Source: Alphaproteobacteria bacterium UBA685 (GTDB lineage: Bacteria > Pseudomonadota > Alphaproteobacteria > Puniceispirillales > Puniceispirillaceae). From it: a stretch of 6,508 bases of DNA. The translations under genes were made by a program, and so were the position numbers. Every line of letters begins with the position of its first letter. Position 1 is the first letter of the stretch. Of this stretch, positions 1 to 6,437 are shown piece by piece. The stretch covers positions 1-6,508 of the forward strand of contig DBMZ01000079.1 of the NCBI GenBank assembly GCA_002299005.1. Reading direction: 5' to 3'. Under the pieces are notes generated by a model. The model worked only from the letters and a program-made list of their open reading frames with translations, searched no databases and was not told where the DNA came from.

Positions 1-1
1 G

Positions 2-1198
2 CGCCGCATTAAGGCTGGCAAGGAAGATGCCGCGCGTCTTGGTGAACGCTATGGCCGCTATGATGCGCCCTTTCACCATGATGGCACCACGATTTGGCTC
101 CATGCTATATCGGTTGGCGAAGCCATGGCCGCCCTTGCGCTTGCCAAAGACCTGAGGGCCAGATTTAAAGACGCGCATTTTATCATCACAACCGGCACAA
201 TGACCTCTGCTGAGATTGTCCAAAAAGCGGCGATGCGCCTGCCGATCAGTCATGTCTTTGCGCCCTTTGATGCGCCGCGTTTTGTGAGACGCTTTTTTGA
301 TCATTACCAGCCTGATTTTGGCGTTATTTTCGAATCTGATTTCTGGCCAGTAATGATGACCAGCGCCCATGATAAGCGCATCCCGCTTTTCCTTGCTTCT
401 GCGCAAATGTCTGAGGCAAGCGCGGCGAATTGGGCCAAACGCCCCGCTCTTGCCAGAGATATGTTCGCCCCTATCGCCGCCTGTTTCGCGCATGATGCGG
501 CACAAGCCGATAATTTTCAGGCCTTTGGCATATCCGATAGCAAGGTCACAGGATCGCTAAAATTACCGCCTTTTGAGGAAACAAAAACAGACTTTGCCAG
601 CGCGCTTCTTAAGACAAGCAAAACCCGCCTCATCTTGCTAGGCGCCTCAACACATGCGGGCGAAGAGACCGCCTTACTGCAAATCTCACAGCGCCTTACC
701 AAGGCAGGTATCGTGCATCTCCTCATCATCGCACCACGCCATCCTGATAGGGGTGATGAGGTCGCAAAGATGATGCCAAATGCCAAAAGACGCTCCCAAA
801 ACCAGCTGCCAGAAAGTGATTGTCTCACCTATCTCTGTGACAGTCTTGGTGACATGCCAAGCCTTTATCAGGCGGCGGATATTGTCTGGCTTGGCGCGAC
901 CTTTGTGGATAGAGGCGGCCATAACCCGCTTGAGCCTGCCTCTTATGGCAAGCCTGTCATTTGCGGCCGCTCCCACTTTAAAAACCGCCATGAGTTTGAA
1001 CAGCTAACAAGGCTGGGCGTCTGCCAAATAGCGCATAATAATGATGAGAGCATCAAGCTGATAACAGCGCTTGCCCAAGATAAAGATACGCGTGCGACCA
1101 TCGCAAAGGCGGGCAAGGCCTATGCCAAAAAAGCCGCCAGCCGCCCCGCAAAAGTCGCCGCCTCCATAGAAGCAATCTGGCGCGAGGGGCGCTCATGA
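2..1198 (+). CDS. waaA: 3-deoxy-D-manno-octulosonic acid (Kdo) transferase, 5'-truncated by the window edge
   Basis: WaaA (KdtA, glycosyltransferase family 30) transfers Kdo from CMP-Kdo onto the lipid A precursor at the inner face of the cytoplasmic membrane. The frame is open from base 2, so 398 residues are visible. By comparison with E. coli WaaA about 20 or more N-terminal residues, including the membrane anchor, lie upstream. Family motifs in visible numbering: GKE..RLGERYG (6-18), SVGE (37-40, whose Glu is the catalytic base in the Aquifex enzyme), ESDFWP (111-116, second conserved acidic site), GSLK (184-187), STHAGEE (216-222), APRHPDR (244-250) and GGHNPLEP (305-312). The ATG at 125 is internal, because starting there would remove the SVGE active site. 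The stop overlaps the lpxK start as ATGA. The sequence does not show whether the enzyme adds one or two Kdo residues. Identification is secure from the whole motif series. Confidence 0.96.
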   Translation, partial: RRIKAGKEDAARLGERYGRYDAPFHHDGTTIWLHAISVGEAMAALALAKDLRARFKDAHFIITTGTMTSAEIVQKAAMRLPISHVFAPFDAPRFVRRFFDHYQPDFGVIFESDFWPVMMTSAHDKRIPLFLASAQMSEASAANWAKRPALARDMFAPIAACFAHDAAQADNFQAFGISDSKVTGSLKLPPFEETKTDFASALLKTSKTRLILLGASTHAGEETALLQISQRLTKAGIVHLLIIAPRHPDRGDEVAKMMPNAKRRSQNQLPESDCLTYLCDSLGDMPSLYQAADIVWLGATFVDRGGHNPLEPASYGKPVICGRSHFKNRHEFEQLTRLGVCQIAHNNDESIKLITALAQDKDTRATIAKAGKAYAKKAASRPAKVAASIEAIWREGRS

Positions 1199-2187
1199 AA
1201 GCACCGTCATTTTGGGCCCATAAAGGGCTGATATCAACGCTCCTGCTCCCCCTCTCATGGCTCTATCAGCTAGCAGGGCTATGCCGGCTTGGCATCACGC
1301 GCCCCTACCGTTCTTCCTTGCCTGTGATATGCGTCGGCAACATCACCTCAGGCGGCACAGGCAAAACACCCGTCAGCGCCTATTTAGCCGCATTAGCGCG
1401 CGCGCAAGGCCTGCGCCCAGCCATACTCTCGCGCGGCTATGGCGGCGGATTACAAGAACCAACCCTGATTGACCCCGCCCTTCATAGCGCGGCTGATTGC
1501 GGGGATGAGCCTTTATTACTAGCCATGAATACCCCTGTCATCGTCGCCCGTCATCGCGGCAAAGGGGCGGCCTTTATCGAAGCGCAAAATCGCTTTGATC
1601 TGATTATCATGGATGATGGCATGCAGAACCCGCAACTGCATAAGGACCATATTATCTGTGTTTTTGATGGCGCGGTTGGCATGCAAAATAAGCGCATTTT
1701 CCCGGCCGGCCCGTTGCGCACAAAACCAGCCGCCGGCCAAAAGCACGCCTCTTTGATAATGGTCAATGGCCCAGATAAAACAGGCCTTCAGGCGCATATC
1801 ACAGGCACGCCTATCATAAATTTCGACCTTGAGGCAGGCGCAAGCATACCCGAGATAGATACCTCACAACCGCTTTTTGCTTTTGCCGGCATAGGGCGTC
1901 CTGACAGGTTTTTTGAAACCTTAGCGCAAGAGGGCTATTACCTTGTCCAGACAAAGGCATTTGGCGATCATCACCCCTATCAGCCAGATGAGATCACCGC
2001 CCTTGTCGAAGGCGCAAGAGCCCTATCAGCCTTGCTGATCACAACCGAAAAAGATTGGGTAAGACTGCCAAAAAATTGCCAAGACCATATTGCCTACTTG
2101 CCTGTCAGCCTGCATATTTCAGAAGCAGACACCGCGCGTCTAACTGATATTCTGAACCTTACTAACCCAGGCAAAAGGGCACTTTAA
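1195..2187 (+). CDS. lpxK: Tetraacyldisaccharide 4'-kinase (lipid A 4'-kinase)
   Basis: LpxK uses ATP to phosphorylate the 4' position of tetraacyldisaccharide-1-phosphate, making lipid IVA, the acceptor for WaaA. The 330-residue product has the usual family length. It begins with a hydrophobic membrane-association segment (about residues 12-33), followed by the P-loop TSGGTGKT (51-58), LSRGYGG (78-84), GDEP (103-106), the DDGMQ motif (140-144) that supplies acidic active-site residues in this family, and PAGPLR (170-175). A late TTEKDWVRLP segment (about 284-293) is also typical. The ATG at 1195 overlaps the waaA stop by four bases, which suggests translational coupling. The stop TAA (2185-2187) shares its last A with the ATG of the next gene. 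No frameshift or missing motif is seen. Confidence 0.97.
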   Translation: MKAPSFWAHKGLISTLLLPLSWLYQLAGLCRLGITRPYRSSLPVICVGNITSGGTGKTPVSAYLAALARAQGLRPAILSRGYGGGLQEPTLIDPALHSAADCGDEPLLLAMNTPVIVARHRGKGAAFIEAQNRFDLIIMDDGMQNPQLHKDHIICVFDGAVGMQNKRIFPAGPLRTKPAAGQKHASLIMVNGPDKTGLQAHITGTPIINFDLEAGASIPEIDTSQPLFAFAGIGRPDRFFETLAQEGYYLVQTKAFGDHHPYQPDEITALVEGARALSALLITTEKDWVRLPKNCQDHIAYLPVSLHISEADTARLTDILNLTNPGKRAL

Positions 2188-3089
2188 TGTCACATTATGG
2201 CCAGCCTCTTATAAAACGCAAACTGATCGAATTCGTCCTATGGCCGTTGCAAGGCTTGTTGGTATTGGTCCTTGTCAGCTTCATGCGTCTTTTGCCTGTG
2301 GCTTTCACCTCAGCTTTATTTGGCAAAATCATCTCATGGGTCGGGCCACTTACAACCGCCCATAAAAGAGCGCGGCGCCATTTGGGCTTTGCAATGCCAG
2401 AATTGGACAAAGCGGCCCAAGATGAAATCCTCGCCGATATGTGGGCACATTTTGGCAGGCTTGCGGGCGAATATCCCCACCTTCATAAGATGGGCTCATC
2501 AAAATATTTAACCCTTCATGGCGCGCATCATCTAGAGAGCGCCAAAGAAGGCGGCTTTGTCATCGGTGGCCATATTGGCAATTGGGAATTGCATCTCGTC
2601 GTCTCAGCCATGCTTGGCCAGCGTTTTGGGGCCATTTACCGCCCGTTAAATAATCCGTTTTCAAATTGGGTGCTAGATATGCGTGCCAAGCGCGGCCAAG
2701 GCGATCTATATGCCAAAGGCCAAGATGCGGCGAGGGGCATGCTTAGAACGCTTAAAAATAAGGGCATGGTCTATTTGTTCACAGACCAGAAATACCGTGA
2801 AGGTGTCCCTGCCCCGTTCCTAGGCCATCCAGCCGCAACGCCGATTGGCCATATCAAAATCGCGCTCAAGCAAAAGACGCCTATCTATTATATGCGCATT
2901 ATCAGGCGCAAGGGCTGTCATTATGACGTCCATATCTCTGCGCCCCATTATATCCACACAGATGGCAAAGTCACAGACGCGCTTGTCGCACAATATGCTA
3001 AAGAGATGAATGATGTGCTCTCAGATTATATCAGGCAGACCCCGCATCAATGGCTATGGCCACATCGTCGTTGGGGCAAAGATATCTAG
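2187..3089 (+). CDS. lpxL: LpxL/HtrB-family lipid A late acyltransferase
   Basis: This is a lysophospholipid acyltransferase of the lipid A biosynthesis family (Lip_A_acyltrans). It is expected to move an acyl chain from acyl-ACP to a hydroxyl of a primary acyl chain on Kdo-lipid IVA at the inner membrane. The 300-residue product has one N-terminal hydrophobic segment (about 15-38), the catalytic HX4E motif as H129-IGNW-E134, YRPLNNP (151-157), TDQ (199-201) and the C-terminal P-x-x-W-x-W-x-H-x-R-W signature (286-296). The ATG is entered through a TAATG junction with lpxK, so re-initiation is likely. Its place after lpxK and waaA supports a lipid A role over a general phospholipid role. Chain length, acylation position and exact orthology (LpxL, LpxM or an alphaproteobacterial paralogue) cannot be read from sequence, so the symbol is a family-level assignment. 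Confidence 0.9.
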   Translation: MSHYGQPLIKRKLIEFVLWPLQGLLVLVLVSFMRLLPVAFTSALFGKIISWVGPLTTAHKRARRHLGFAMPELDKAAQDEILADMWAHFGRLAGEYPHLHKMGSSKYLTLHGAHHLESAKEGGFVIGGHIGNWELHLVVSAMLGQRFGAIYRPLNNPFSNWVLDMRAKRGQGDLYAKGQDAARGMLRTLKNKGMVYLFTDQKYREGVPAPFLGHPAATPIGHIKIALKQKTPIYYMRIIRRKGCHYDVHISAPHYIHTDGKVTDALVAQYAKEMNDVLSDYIRQTPHQWLWPHRRWGKDI

Positions 3090-4519
3090 AATAATTCGCT
3101 TTGGCCTGTGTCTTTCGCAGAGGCAGGCTTAACAGGCTTAGCGGCCTTTTTCGCCTTCGGAGATGGTACAGGCACCGCCCCGCTTGCACCAACAATCGCG
3201 CGCCTTGTATCATCCGCAAAAGTGATATGAATAGGCGCCCCATCTGCCAGACTGCTTGCTTGCTTAACAGGCGTGCCAGCCTCATCTCTTACCAGCGCAA
3301 AACCACGTTCCAGCACCTTGGTAAAGCTATTTGCCTCAAGCAGACGCGCGGCGCTATTCATGCGCGCATCAACGCGCTCAAGCAGACCTGTCACCAGCGG
3401 GCGCATCTTCTCAGAGGCGGTATCAAAGCGTCTTGTCATTTTGGCAAGCTGTGCGTGAGGCGGGCTAAGCCTTGTTGCCAGCTGGTCAAGCCTTTGGCGC
3501 CTATCATACAGACGTCGCTCGGTAAAGCGCACCAAATTTGTGGCCGCCACATCAAGCGCTTGGCTTTGCGCATTGACACGCTCGCTTGGGTGCGTAAGAC
3601 CTCTTGTTGCCCCTGCCAAAAACTGTGCCGCATTCTCAAGACGACGTGCCATCGCGACCTTCTGGCGGCCATCCCATTCAGCGACCCGCGCGCTAATCTC
3701 TGCCTTCACAGCGGTTGCCATTTCTGCGGCGGCTGTTGGTGTCGGCGCGCGCCTATCAGCGACATAATCAAGCAAGGTGGTATCTGTCTCATGCCCAATC
3801 GATGAGATAAGCGGGATATCACTCGCCGCCGCCGCACGCACCACAGCCTCTTCATTAAAAGACATCAAATCTTCAAGCGAGCCACCACCCCTTGCGACAA
3901 TCAGCAAATCAGGGCGCGGCATGCCATCATCGCCTGTTATCTGGTTAAAGCCCTTAATCGCACGTTCAACCTGTTCAGCCGACCCTGCGCCTTGGACAAG
4001 CACGGGCCAGACAAGCACATGGACACCAAACCTGTCAGACAGGCGATGCAAGATATCTTGTATCACCGCGCCTGTGGGGCTGGTCACAATGCCAATGGTG
4101 CGCGGAAAGGCTGGCAATGCTTGCTTGCGTTCAGGCGCAAATAGCCCCTCTGCCTCAAGGCGTCTTTTGCGCTCTTCTAGCTGTTTTAATAACGCGCCCT
4201 CACCAGCGATTTCTAATTGGCGGACAACCAGCTGGTATTTAGATTGGCCTGAAAAACTTGTCAGCTTGCCTGTGGCGATAACCTCAAGCCCTTCTTCAGG
4301 GCGCACATCAAGACCAGCGGCAACGCCTTTCCAGACCACCGCCCCTAAATTATGCGTATCATCTTTTAAGTTAAAATAAACATGGCCAGAGGCAGGAAAG
4401 CTTGGGCGCGAAATCTCGCCCTTAACGCGCACATATTCAAAGGCTGATTCCAACGTGCGTTTAACAGACGCTGACAACTCACCAACTGTGATAAATGGAG
4501 CATTATGGTTTTCGCTCAT
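3086..4519 (-). CDS. xseA: Exodeoxyribonuclease VII large subunit
   Basis: XseA is the catalytic subunit of exonuclease VII, which degrades single-stranded DNA from both ends and works with several copies of the small subunit XseB (not in this window). Numbered from the chosen ATG (477 residues): N-terminal OB-fold with GEIS...ASGHVYFNLKDD (about 34-54), TSPTGA (146-151), RGGGSLEDL (210-218), GHETD (242-246) and DRRAPTPTAAAE (255-266). A long helical, Arg-rich middle/C-terminal region and a conserved ERGFALV segment follow. The C-terminus is a Lys/Ala/Pro-rich tail ending in QSELF. I prefer the ATG at 4519, which gives MSENHNAPF directly before the conserved ITVGELS. An in-frame ATG at 4555 would add 12 atypical residues. 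Length is near the E. coli protein (about 456) plus the tail. The stop codon overlaps the stop of the convergent acyltransferase gene. Confidence 0.96.
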   Translation of the reverse strand: MSENHNAPFITVGELSASVKRTLESAFEYVRVKGEISRPSFPASGHVYFNLKDDTHNLGAVVWKGVAAGLDVRPEEGLEVIATGKLTSFSGQSKYQLVVRQLEIAGEGALLKQLEERKRRLEAEGLFAPERKQALPAFPRTIGIVTSPTGAVIQDILHRLSDRFGVHVLVWPVLVQGAGSAEQVERAIKGFNQITGDDGMPRPDLLIVARGGGSLEDLMSFNEEAVVRAAAASDIPLISSIGHETDTTLLDYVADRRAPTPTAAAEMATAVKAEISARVAEWDGRQKVAMARRLENAAQFLAGATRGLTHPSERVNAQSQALDVAATNLVRFTERRLYDRRQRLDQLATRLSPPHAQLAKMTRRFDTASEKMRPLVTGLLERVDARMNSAARLLEANSFTKVLERGFALVRDEAGTPVKQASSLADGAPIHITFADDTRRAIVGASGAVPVPSPKAKKAAKPVKPASAKDTGQSELF

Positions 4520-4583
4520 AACTATCCCGCCACCTTGTCTTTCGAGAGATAACATAGTAAATAGTCCACATTTATGGCATATC

Positions 4584-4606
4584 AGGATGCGCTTAGCATC
4601 TTTTTT
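4584..4606 (+). terminator. Short hairpin plus T-run upstream of purD (terminator- or attenuator-like)
   Basis: GATGC (4586-4590) and GCATC (4596-4600) form a 5-bp stem around a GCTTA loop. Outer G-T and A-T pairs extend it to 7 bp (4584-4602), and six T (4601-4606) follow on the plus strand. The shape is that of a weak intrinsic terminator reading toward purD. No plus-strand gene ends here, so if it works it would act on purD leader RNA or on read-through antisense to xseA. The stem is short and may be fortuitous. Confidence 0.3.
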
Positions 4607-4611
4607 ATAAT
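4606..4611 (+). promoter_or_regulatory. Candidate -10 box (TATAAT) of purD
   Basis: This is a perfect sigma-70-type TATAAT ending 17 bases before the purD ATG. Transcription from it would start near 4618 and leave a leader of about 11 bases. There is no convincing -35 at 16-18 bases, and the hexamer overlaps the T-run after the hairpin, so it could be a chance match in A/T-rich sequence. Confidence 0.3.
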
Positions 4612-4628
4612 GATTGGCTGATGGAACT

Positions 4629-5879
4629 ATGAAAATTTTGGTAATTGGCGGCGGTGGTCGTGAACATGCAATTTGTCATGCGGTTGCACAATCGCCCTTA
4701 TGTGATGATTTGCACATGGCACCTGGCAATCCTGGCATGGCGCATTTAGGCACCTGTCACAAAACTGACATAGAAGATACGACGGGCCTGTTTGATTTGG
4801 CACAAAGCCTAGCGGCTGATTTGGTCATTATCGGCCCTGAGGCCCCGCTTGTTGATGGTCTGGCTGATAGGCTTGAAGAGGCTGGCATTGCGGCCTTTGG
4901 CCCATCTGCTGCAGCCGCCAAGCTTGAAGGCTCCAAAGATTTTGCGCGCCAAGTTTGCCAATCTGTGAATGTACCACAGCCGCATTTCCAAGCCTTCACC
5001 AATGCCGAGGATGCGCTAGGCCATGCTGAGACGCTTGATGGCTATTGTGTTATCAAAGCAGATGGTCTTGCCGCAGGTAAAGGCGTTGTTGTCGCCGATA
5101 ATATGGCCGAAGCAGGGCCGGCGATTATTCAAATGCTTGGCGGTCAATTTGGCCAAGCCTCTGCCTCTATCCTTATTGAAGAGCGCATCACAGGCCCTGA
5201 ATTATCAGCCTTTGCGCTTATAGATGGTGCCAACACAATCTGGCTTGCCTCTGCGCAAGATCACAAACGTGCCTATGATGATGATAAGGGCCCGAACACA
5301 GGCGGCATGGGCGCCATCTCGCCCTCTCCTTTGATGACAGAAGCGTTGCGCGCACAGATTATGGATGAGGTGATAAACCCTGTCGCAAAGGCGATGGAAG
5401 ACGCAGGCTCACCCTATCGCGGCGTGCTTTATGCCGGCCTTATGCTGACCCAAGATGGGCCAAAAGTGATTGAATTTAATTGCCGTTTTGGCGATCCTGA
5501 GGCGGAAGTCATACTGCCACGTATGAAGACAGATCTTGTGTCTCTTATTATGGATTTACGCGGCGGCAAGCTGTCACGTGCTGAGATGTCAAATGATGTT
5601 GGCGTCACCATTATCATGGCGACCAAAGGCTATCCCGGCTCTTATGAAAGAGGCAGTTTGATTAAAGGCCTTGAAGAGGCACAAAGCGCGGATGGCACGA
5701 TTATTTTTCATGCCGGCACCTCGCTGAATATCGCTGGCCAATTGCAAGCCTCAGGTGGGCGCGTTTTGGCTGTGACAGCCCTTGCGCCAACCACGCAAGA
5801 TGCGCGCGCAAATGCCTATGATGCGATTGCCAAAATTGAGTGGGATGACGGGTTCTATCGCAAAGATATCGCGAAATAA
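4629..5879 (+). CDS. purD: Phosphoribosylamine-glycine ligase (GAR synthetase)
   Basis: PurD is the cytosolic ATP-grasp ligase of de novo purine synthesis, joining glycine to 5-phosphoribosylamine to give glycinamide ribonucleotide. From the ATG at 4629 the product is 416 residues, close to E. coli PurD (429). Motifs in order: [15 protein letters not shown] at the N-terminus, [10 protein letters not shown] (69-78), [17 protein letters not shown] (91-107), [12 protein letters not shown] (141-152, ATP-grasp lysine region), [19 protein letters not shown] (211-229) and [17 protein letters not shown] (282-298, metal-binding Glu/Asn). I chose the ATG at 4629 because it gives the canonical MK-VLVIG opening. 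A TTG at 4614 would add five residues. A GGAA at 4623-4626 is the only ribosome-binding-like match and sits very close to the ATG. No other pur gene is adjacent, so it is probably its own transcription unit, divergent from xseA. Confidence 0.97.
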   Translation: MKILVIGGGGREHAICHAVAQSPLCDDLHMAPGNPGMAHLGTCHKTDIEDTTGLFDLAQSLAADLVIIGPEAPLVDGLADRLEEAGIAAFGPSAAAAKLEGSKDFARQVCQSVNVPQPHFQAFTNAEDALGHAETLDGYCVIKADGLAAGKGVVVADNMAEAGPAIIQMLGGQFGQASASILIEERITGPELSAFALIDGANTIWLASAQDHKRAYDDDKGPNTGGMGAISPSPLMTEALRAQIMDEVINPVAKAMEDAGSPYRGVLYAGLMLTQDGPKVIEFNCRFGDPEAEVILPRMKTDLVSLIMDLRGGKLSRAEMSNDVGVTIIMATKGYPGSYERGSLIKGLEEAQSADGTIIFHAGTSLNIAGQLQASGGRVLAVTALAPTTQDARANAYDAIAKIEWDDGFYRKDIAK

Positions 5880-5883
5880 CGCC

Positions 5884-6348
5884 CTAGCGTTTCTCTTTAA
5901 AGAACTGCGTTAATAAGGCCGCCGCTTTATCGGCTGACAAGCCGCCATAAATCTCTGGCCTATGGTGAATGGTTGGCTGGTTAAACAGATGCGGCCCATT
6001 ATCAACCGCGCCGCCTTTTTTATCTTCCGCCCCATAATAAATCCGCCTGATACGCGCATGGGCAAGCGCGCCTGCACACATAGCGCAAGGCTCTAGGCTG
6101 ACCCATATATCACACGCAGACAGCGATTTTGTGCCAAGTGCCTCTTGGGCTTGGGCGATGGCGAGCATCTCTGCATGGGCGGTGCAATCTTGGGTGCGCT
6201 CGACCAAATTATGCGTCGCCGCAATCACCGCACCTGTTACATGATGCACAATCACAGCCCCCACAGGCACCTCACCTTGTCCCATCGCCTCTTCTGCAAG
6301 GGCCAAGGCATCTGCCATAAAATCATATATTTTTGCTTGTTGCGTCAT
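5884..6348 (-). CDS. tadA: tRNA(Arg) adenosine-34 deaminase
   Basis: TadA deaminates A34 to inosine in the wobble position of tRNA-Arg(ACG), allowing one tRNA to read several CGN codons. The 154-residue product has the zinc cytidine/deoxycytidylate deaminase fold signature: zinc His and catalytic Glu in HAE (58-60), the two zinc Cys in PCAMC (87-91), then the TadA-specific GAEDKKGGA (106-114) and the HHRPEIYGG region (128-136). These set it apart from guanine or cytosine deaminases, although automatic annotation often calls it just 'nucleoside deaminase'. The ATG at 6348 is preceded by TAGGACA. An internal ATG at 6318 (residue 11) has no ribosome-binding match and would clip the first helix. 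Its stop lies 4 bp from the purD stop, tail to tail. No substrate tRNA gene is in the window. Confidence 0.95.
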   Translation of the reverse strand: MTQQAKIYDFMADALALAEEAMGQGEVPVGAVIVHHVTGAVIAATHNLVERTQDCTAHAEMLAIAQAQEALGTKSLSACDIWVSLEPCAMCAGALAHARIRRIYYGAEDKKGGAVDNGPHLFNQPTIHHRPEIYGGLSADKAAALLTQFFKEKR

Positions 6349-6388
6349 TGTCCTAATTTACCCTGTTACCCCCCTTGTTGCCAGAGTT

Positions 6389-6418
6389 GTTATAAGGAAA
6401 TTTGCAAAACACACCCAA
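6389..6418 (-). promoter_or_regulatory. Candidate tadA promoter
   Basis: On the minus strand, TTGGGT (6413-6418) and TATAAC (6389-6394) are separated by 18 bases. The -10 matches the sigma-70 consensus at 5 of 6 positions and the -35 matches mainly at TTG. Transcription would begin near 6382, giving a leader of about 34 bases. This is pattern matching only. Confidence 0.3.
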
Positions 6419-6428
6419 ACCTGCCTAT

Positions 6429-6433
6429 AAAGG
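6429..6433 (+). promoter_or_regulatory. Ribosome binding site AAAGG of the last gene
   Basis: AAAGG lies 4 bases before the ATG at 6438 and 7 bases before the adjacent in-frame ATG at 6441. The spacing suits the second Met better, so the true start may be 6441. The choice changes the protein by one residue. Confidence 0.45.
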
Positions 6434-6437
6434 CGCC

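Larger units (their letters stand above)
4520..4628. promoter_or_regulatory. Divergent xseA-purD intergenic region
   Basis: This 109-bp A/T-richer spacer lies between the xseA and purD start codons and must hold promoters for both unless either gene is read from further away. On the plus strand the only strong -10 match is TATAAT at 4606-4611; no good -35 sits 16-18 bases before it. A weaker plus-strand pair is TTGTCT (4535-4540) with TAAATA (4558-4563), 17 bases apart, which would give a leader containing the hairpin at 4584-4602. On the minus strand I see only weak -10-like matches. No palindrome resembling the enterobacterial PurR operator is present. Promoter existence is inferred from layout; exact positions are uncertain. 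Confidence 0.5.
6349..6437. promoter_or_regulatory. Divergent tadA / downstream-gene intergenic region
   Basis: This 89-bp spacer lies between two start codons pointing away from each other, so promoters for both genes are expected. It contains a run of six C (6369-6374), a TTATAA core (6390-6395) that can serve either strand, and TATAAA at 6426-6431 just before the plus-strand start. No operator-like long palindrome or terminator is visible. Confidence 0.45.

Noticed and set aside
517..991. Minus-strand open frames within waaA
   Set aside because: They are antisense to conserved WaaA C-terminal domain motifs and show no domain of their own.
3101..3805. A 234-codon plus-strand open frame opposite the xseA 3' half
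   Set aside because: It is Cys/Arg/His-rich with no motif, has no supporting ribosome site or neighbour, and is antisense to a secure gene.
3777..4379. A 200-codon plus-strand open frame opposite xseA
   Set aside because: It lies wholly antisense to the strongly conserved XseA catalytic region, its translation is low-complexity Ser/Arg/Pro-rich with no recognisable domain, and it is explained by the opposing gene's codon composition.
4520..4555. Upstream in-frame ATG for xseA (12 extra residues)
   Set aside because: The extra Gly/Arg/Gln-containing residues precede the usual short lead before the ITVGELS motif. The ATG at 4519 fits the family better, though the longer form cannot be strictly excluded.
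4614..4628. TTG start giving a five-residue longer PurD
   Set aside because: The ATG at 4629 yields the canonical PurD N-terminus; the extension is not conserved family sequence and uses a rare start codon.
5889..5905. CTTTAAAG palindrome near the purD-tadA junction as a terminator
   Set aside because: It is A/T-only in its core, has no loop and no following T-run, and lies within the tadA coding end.
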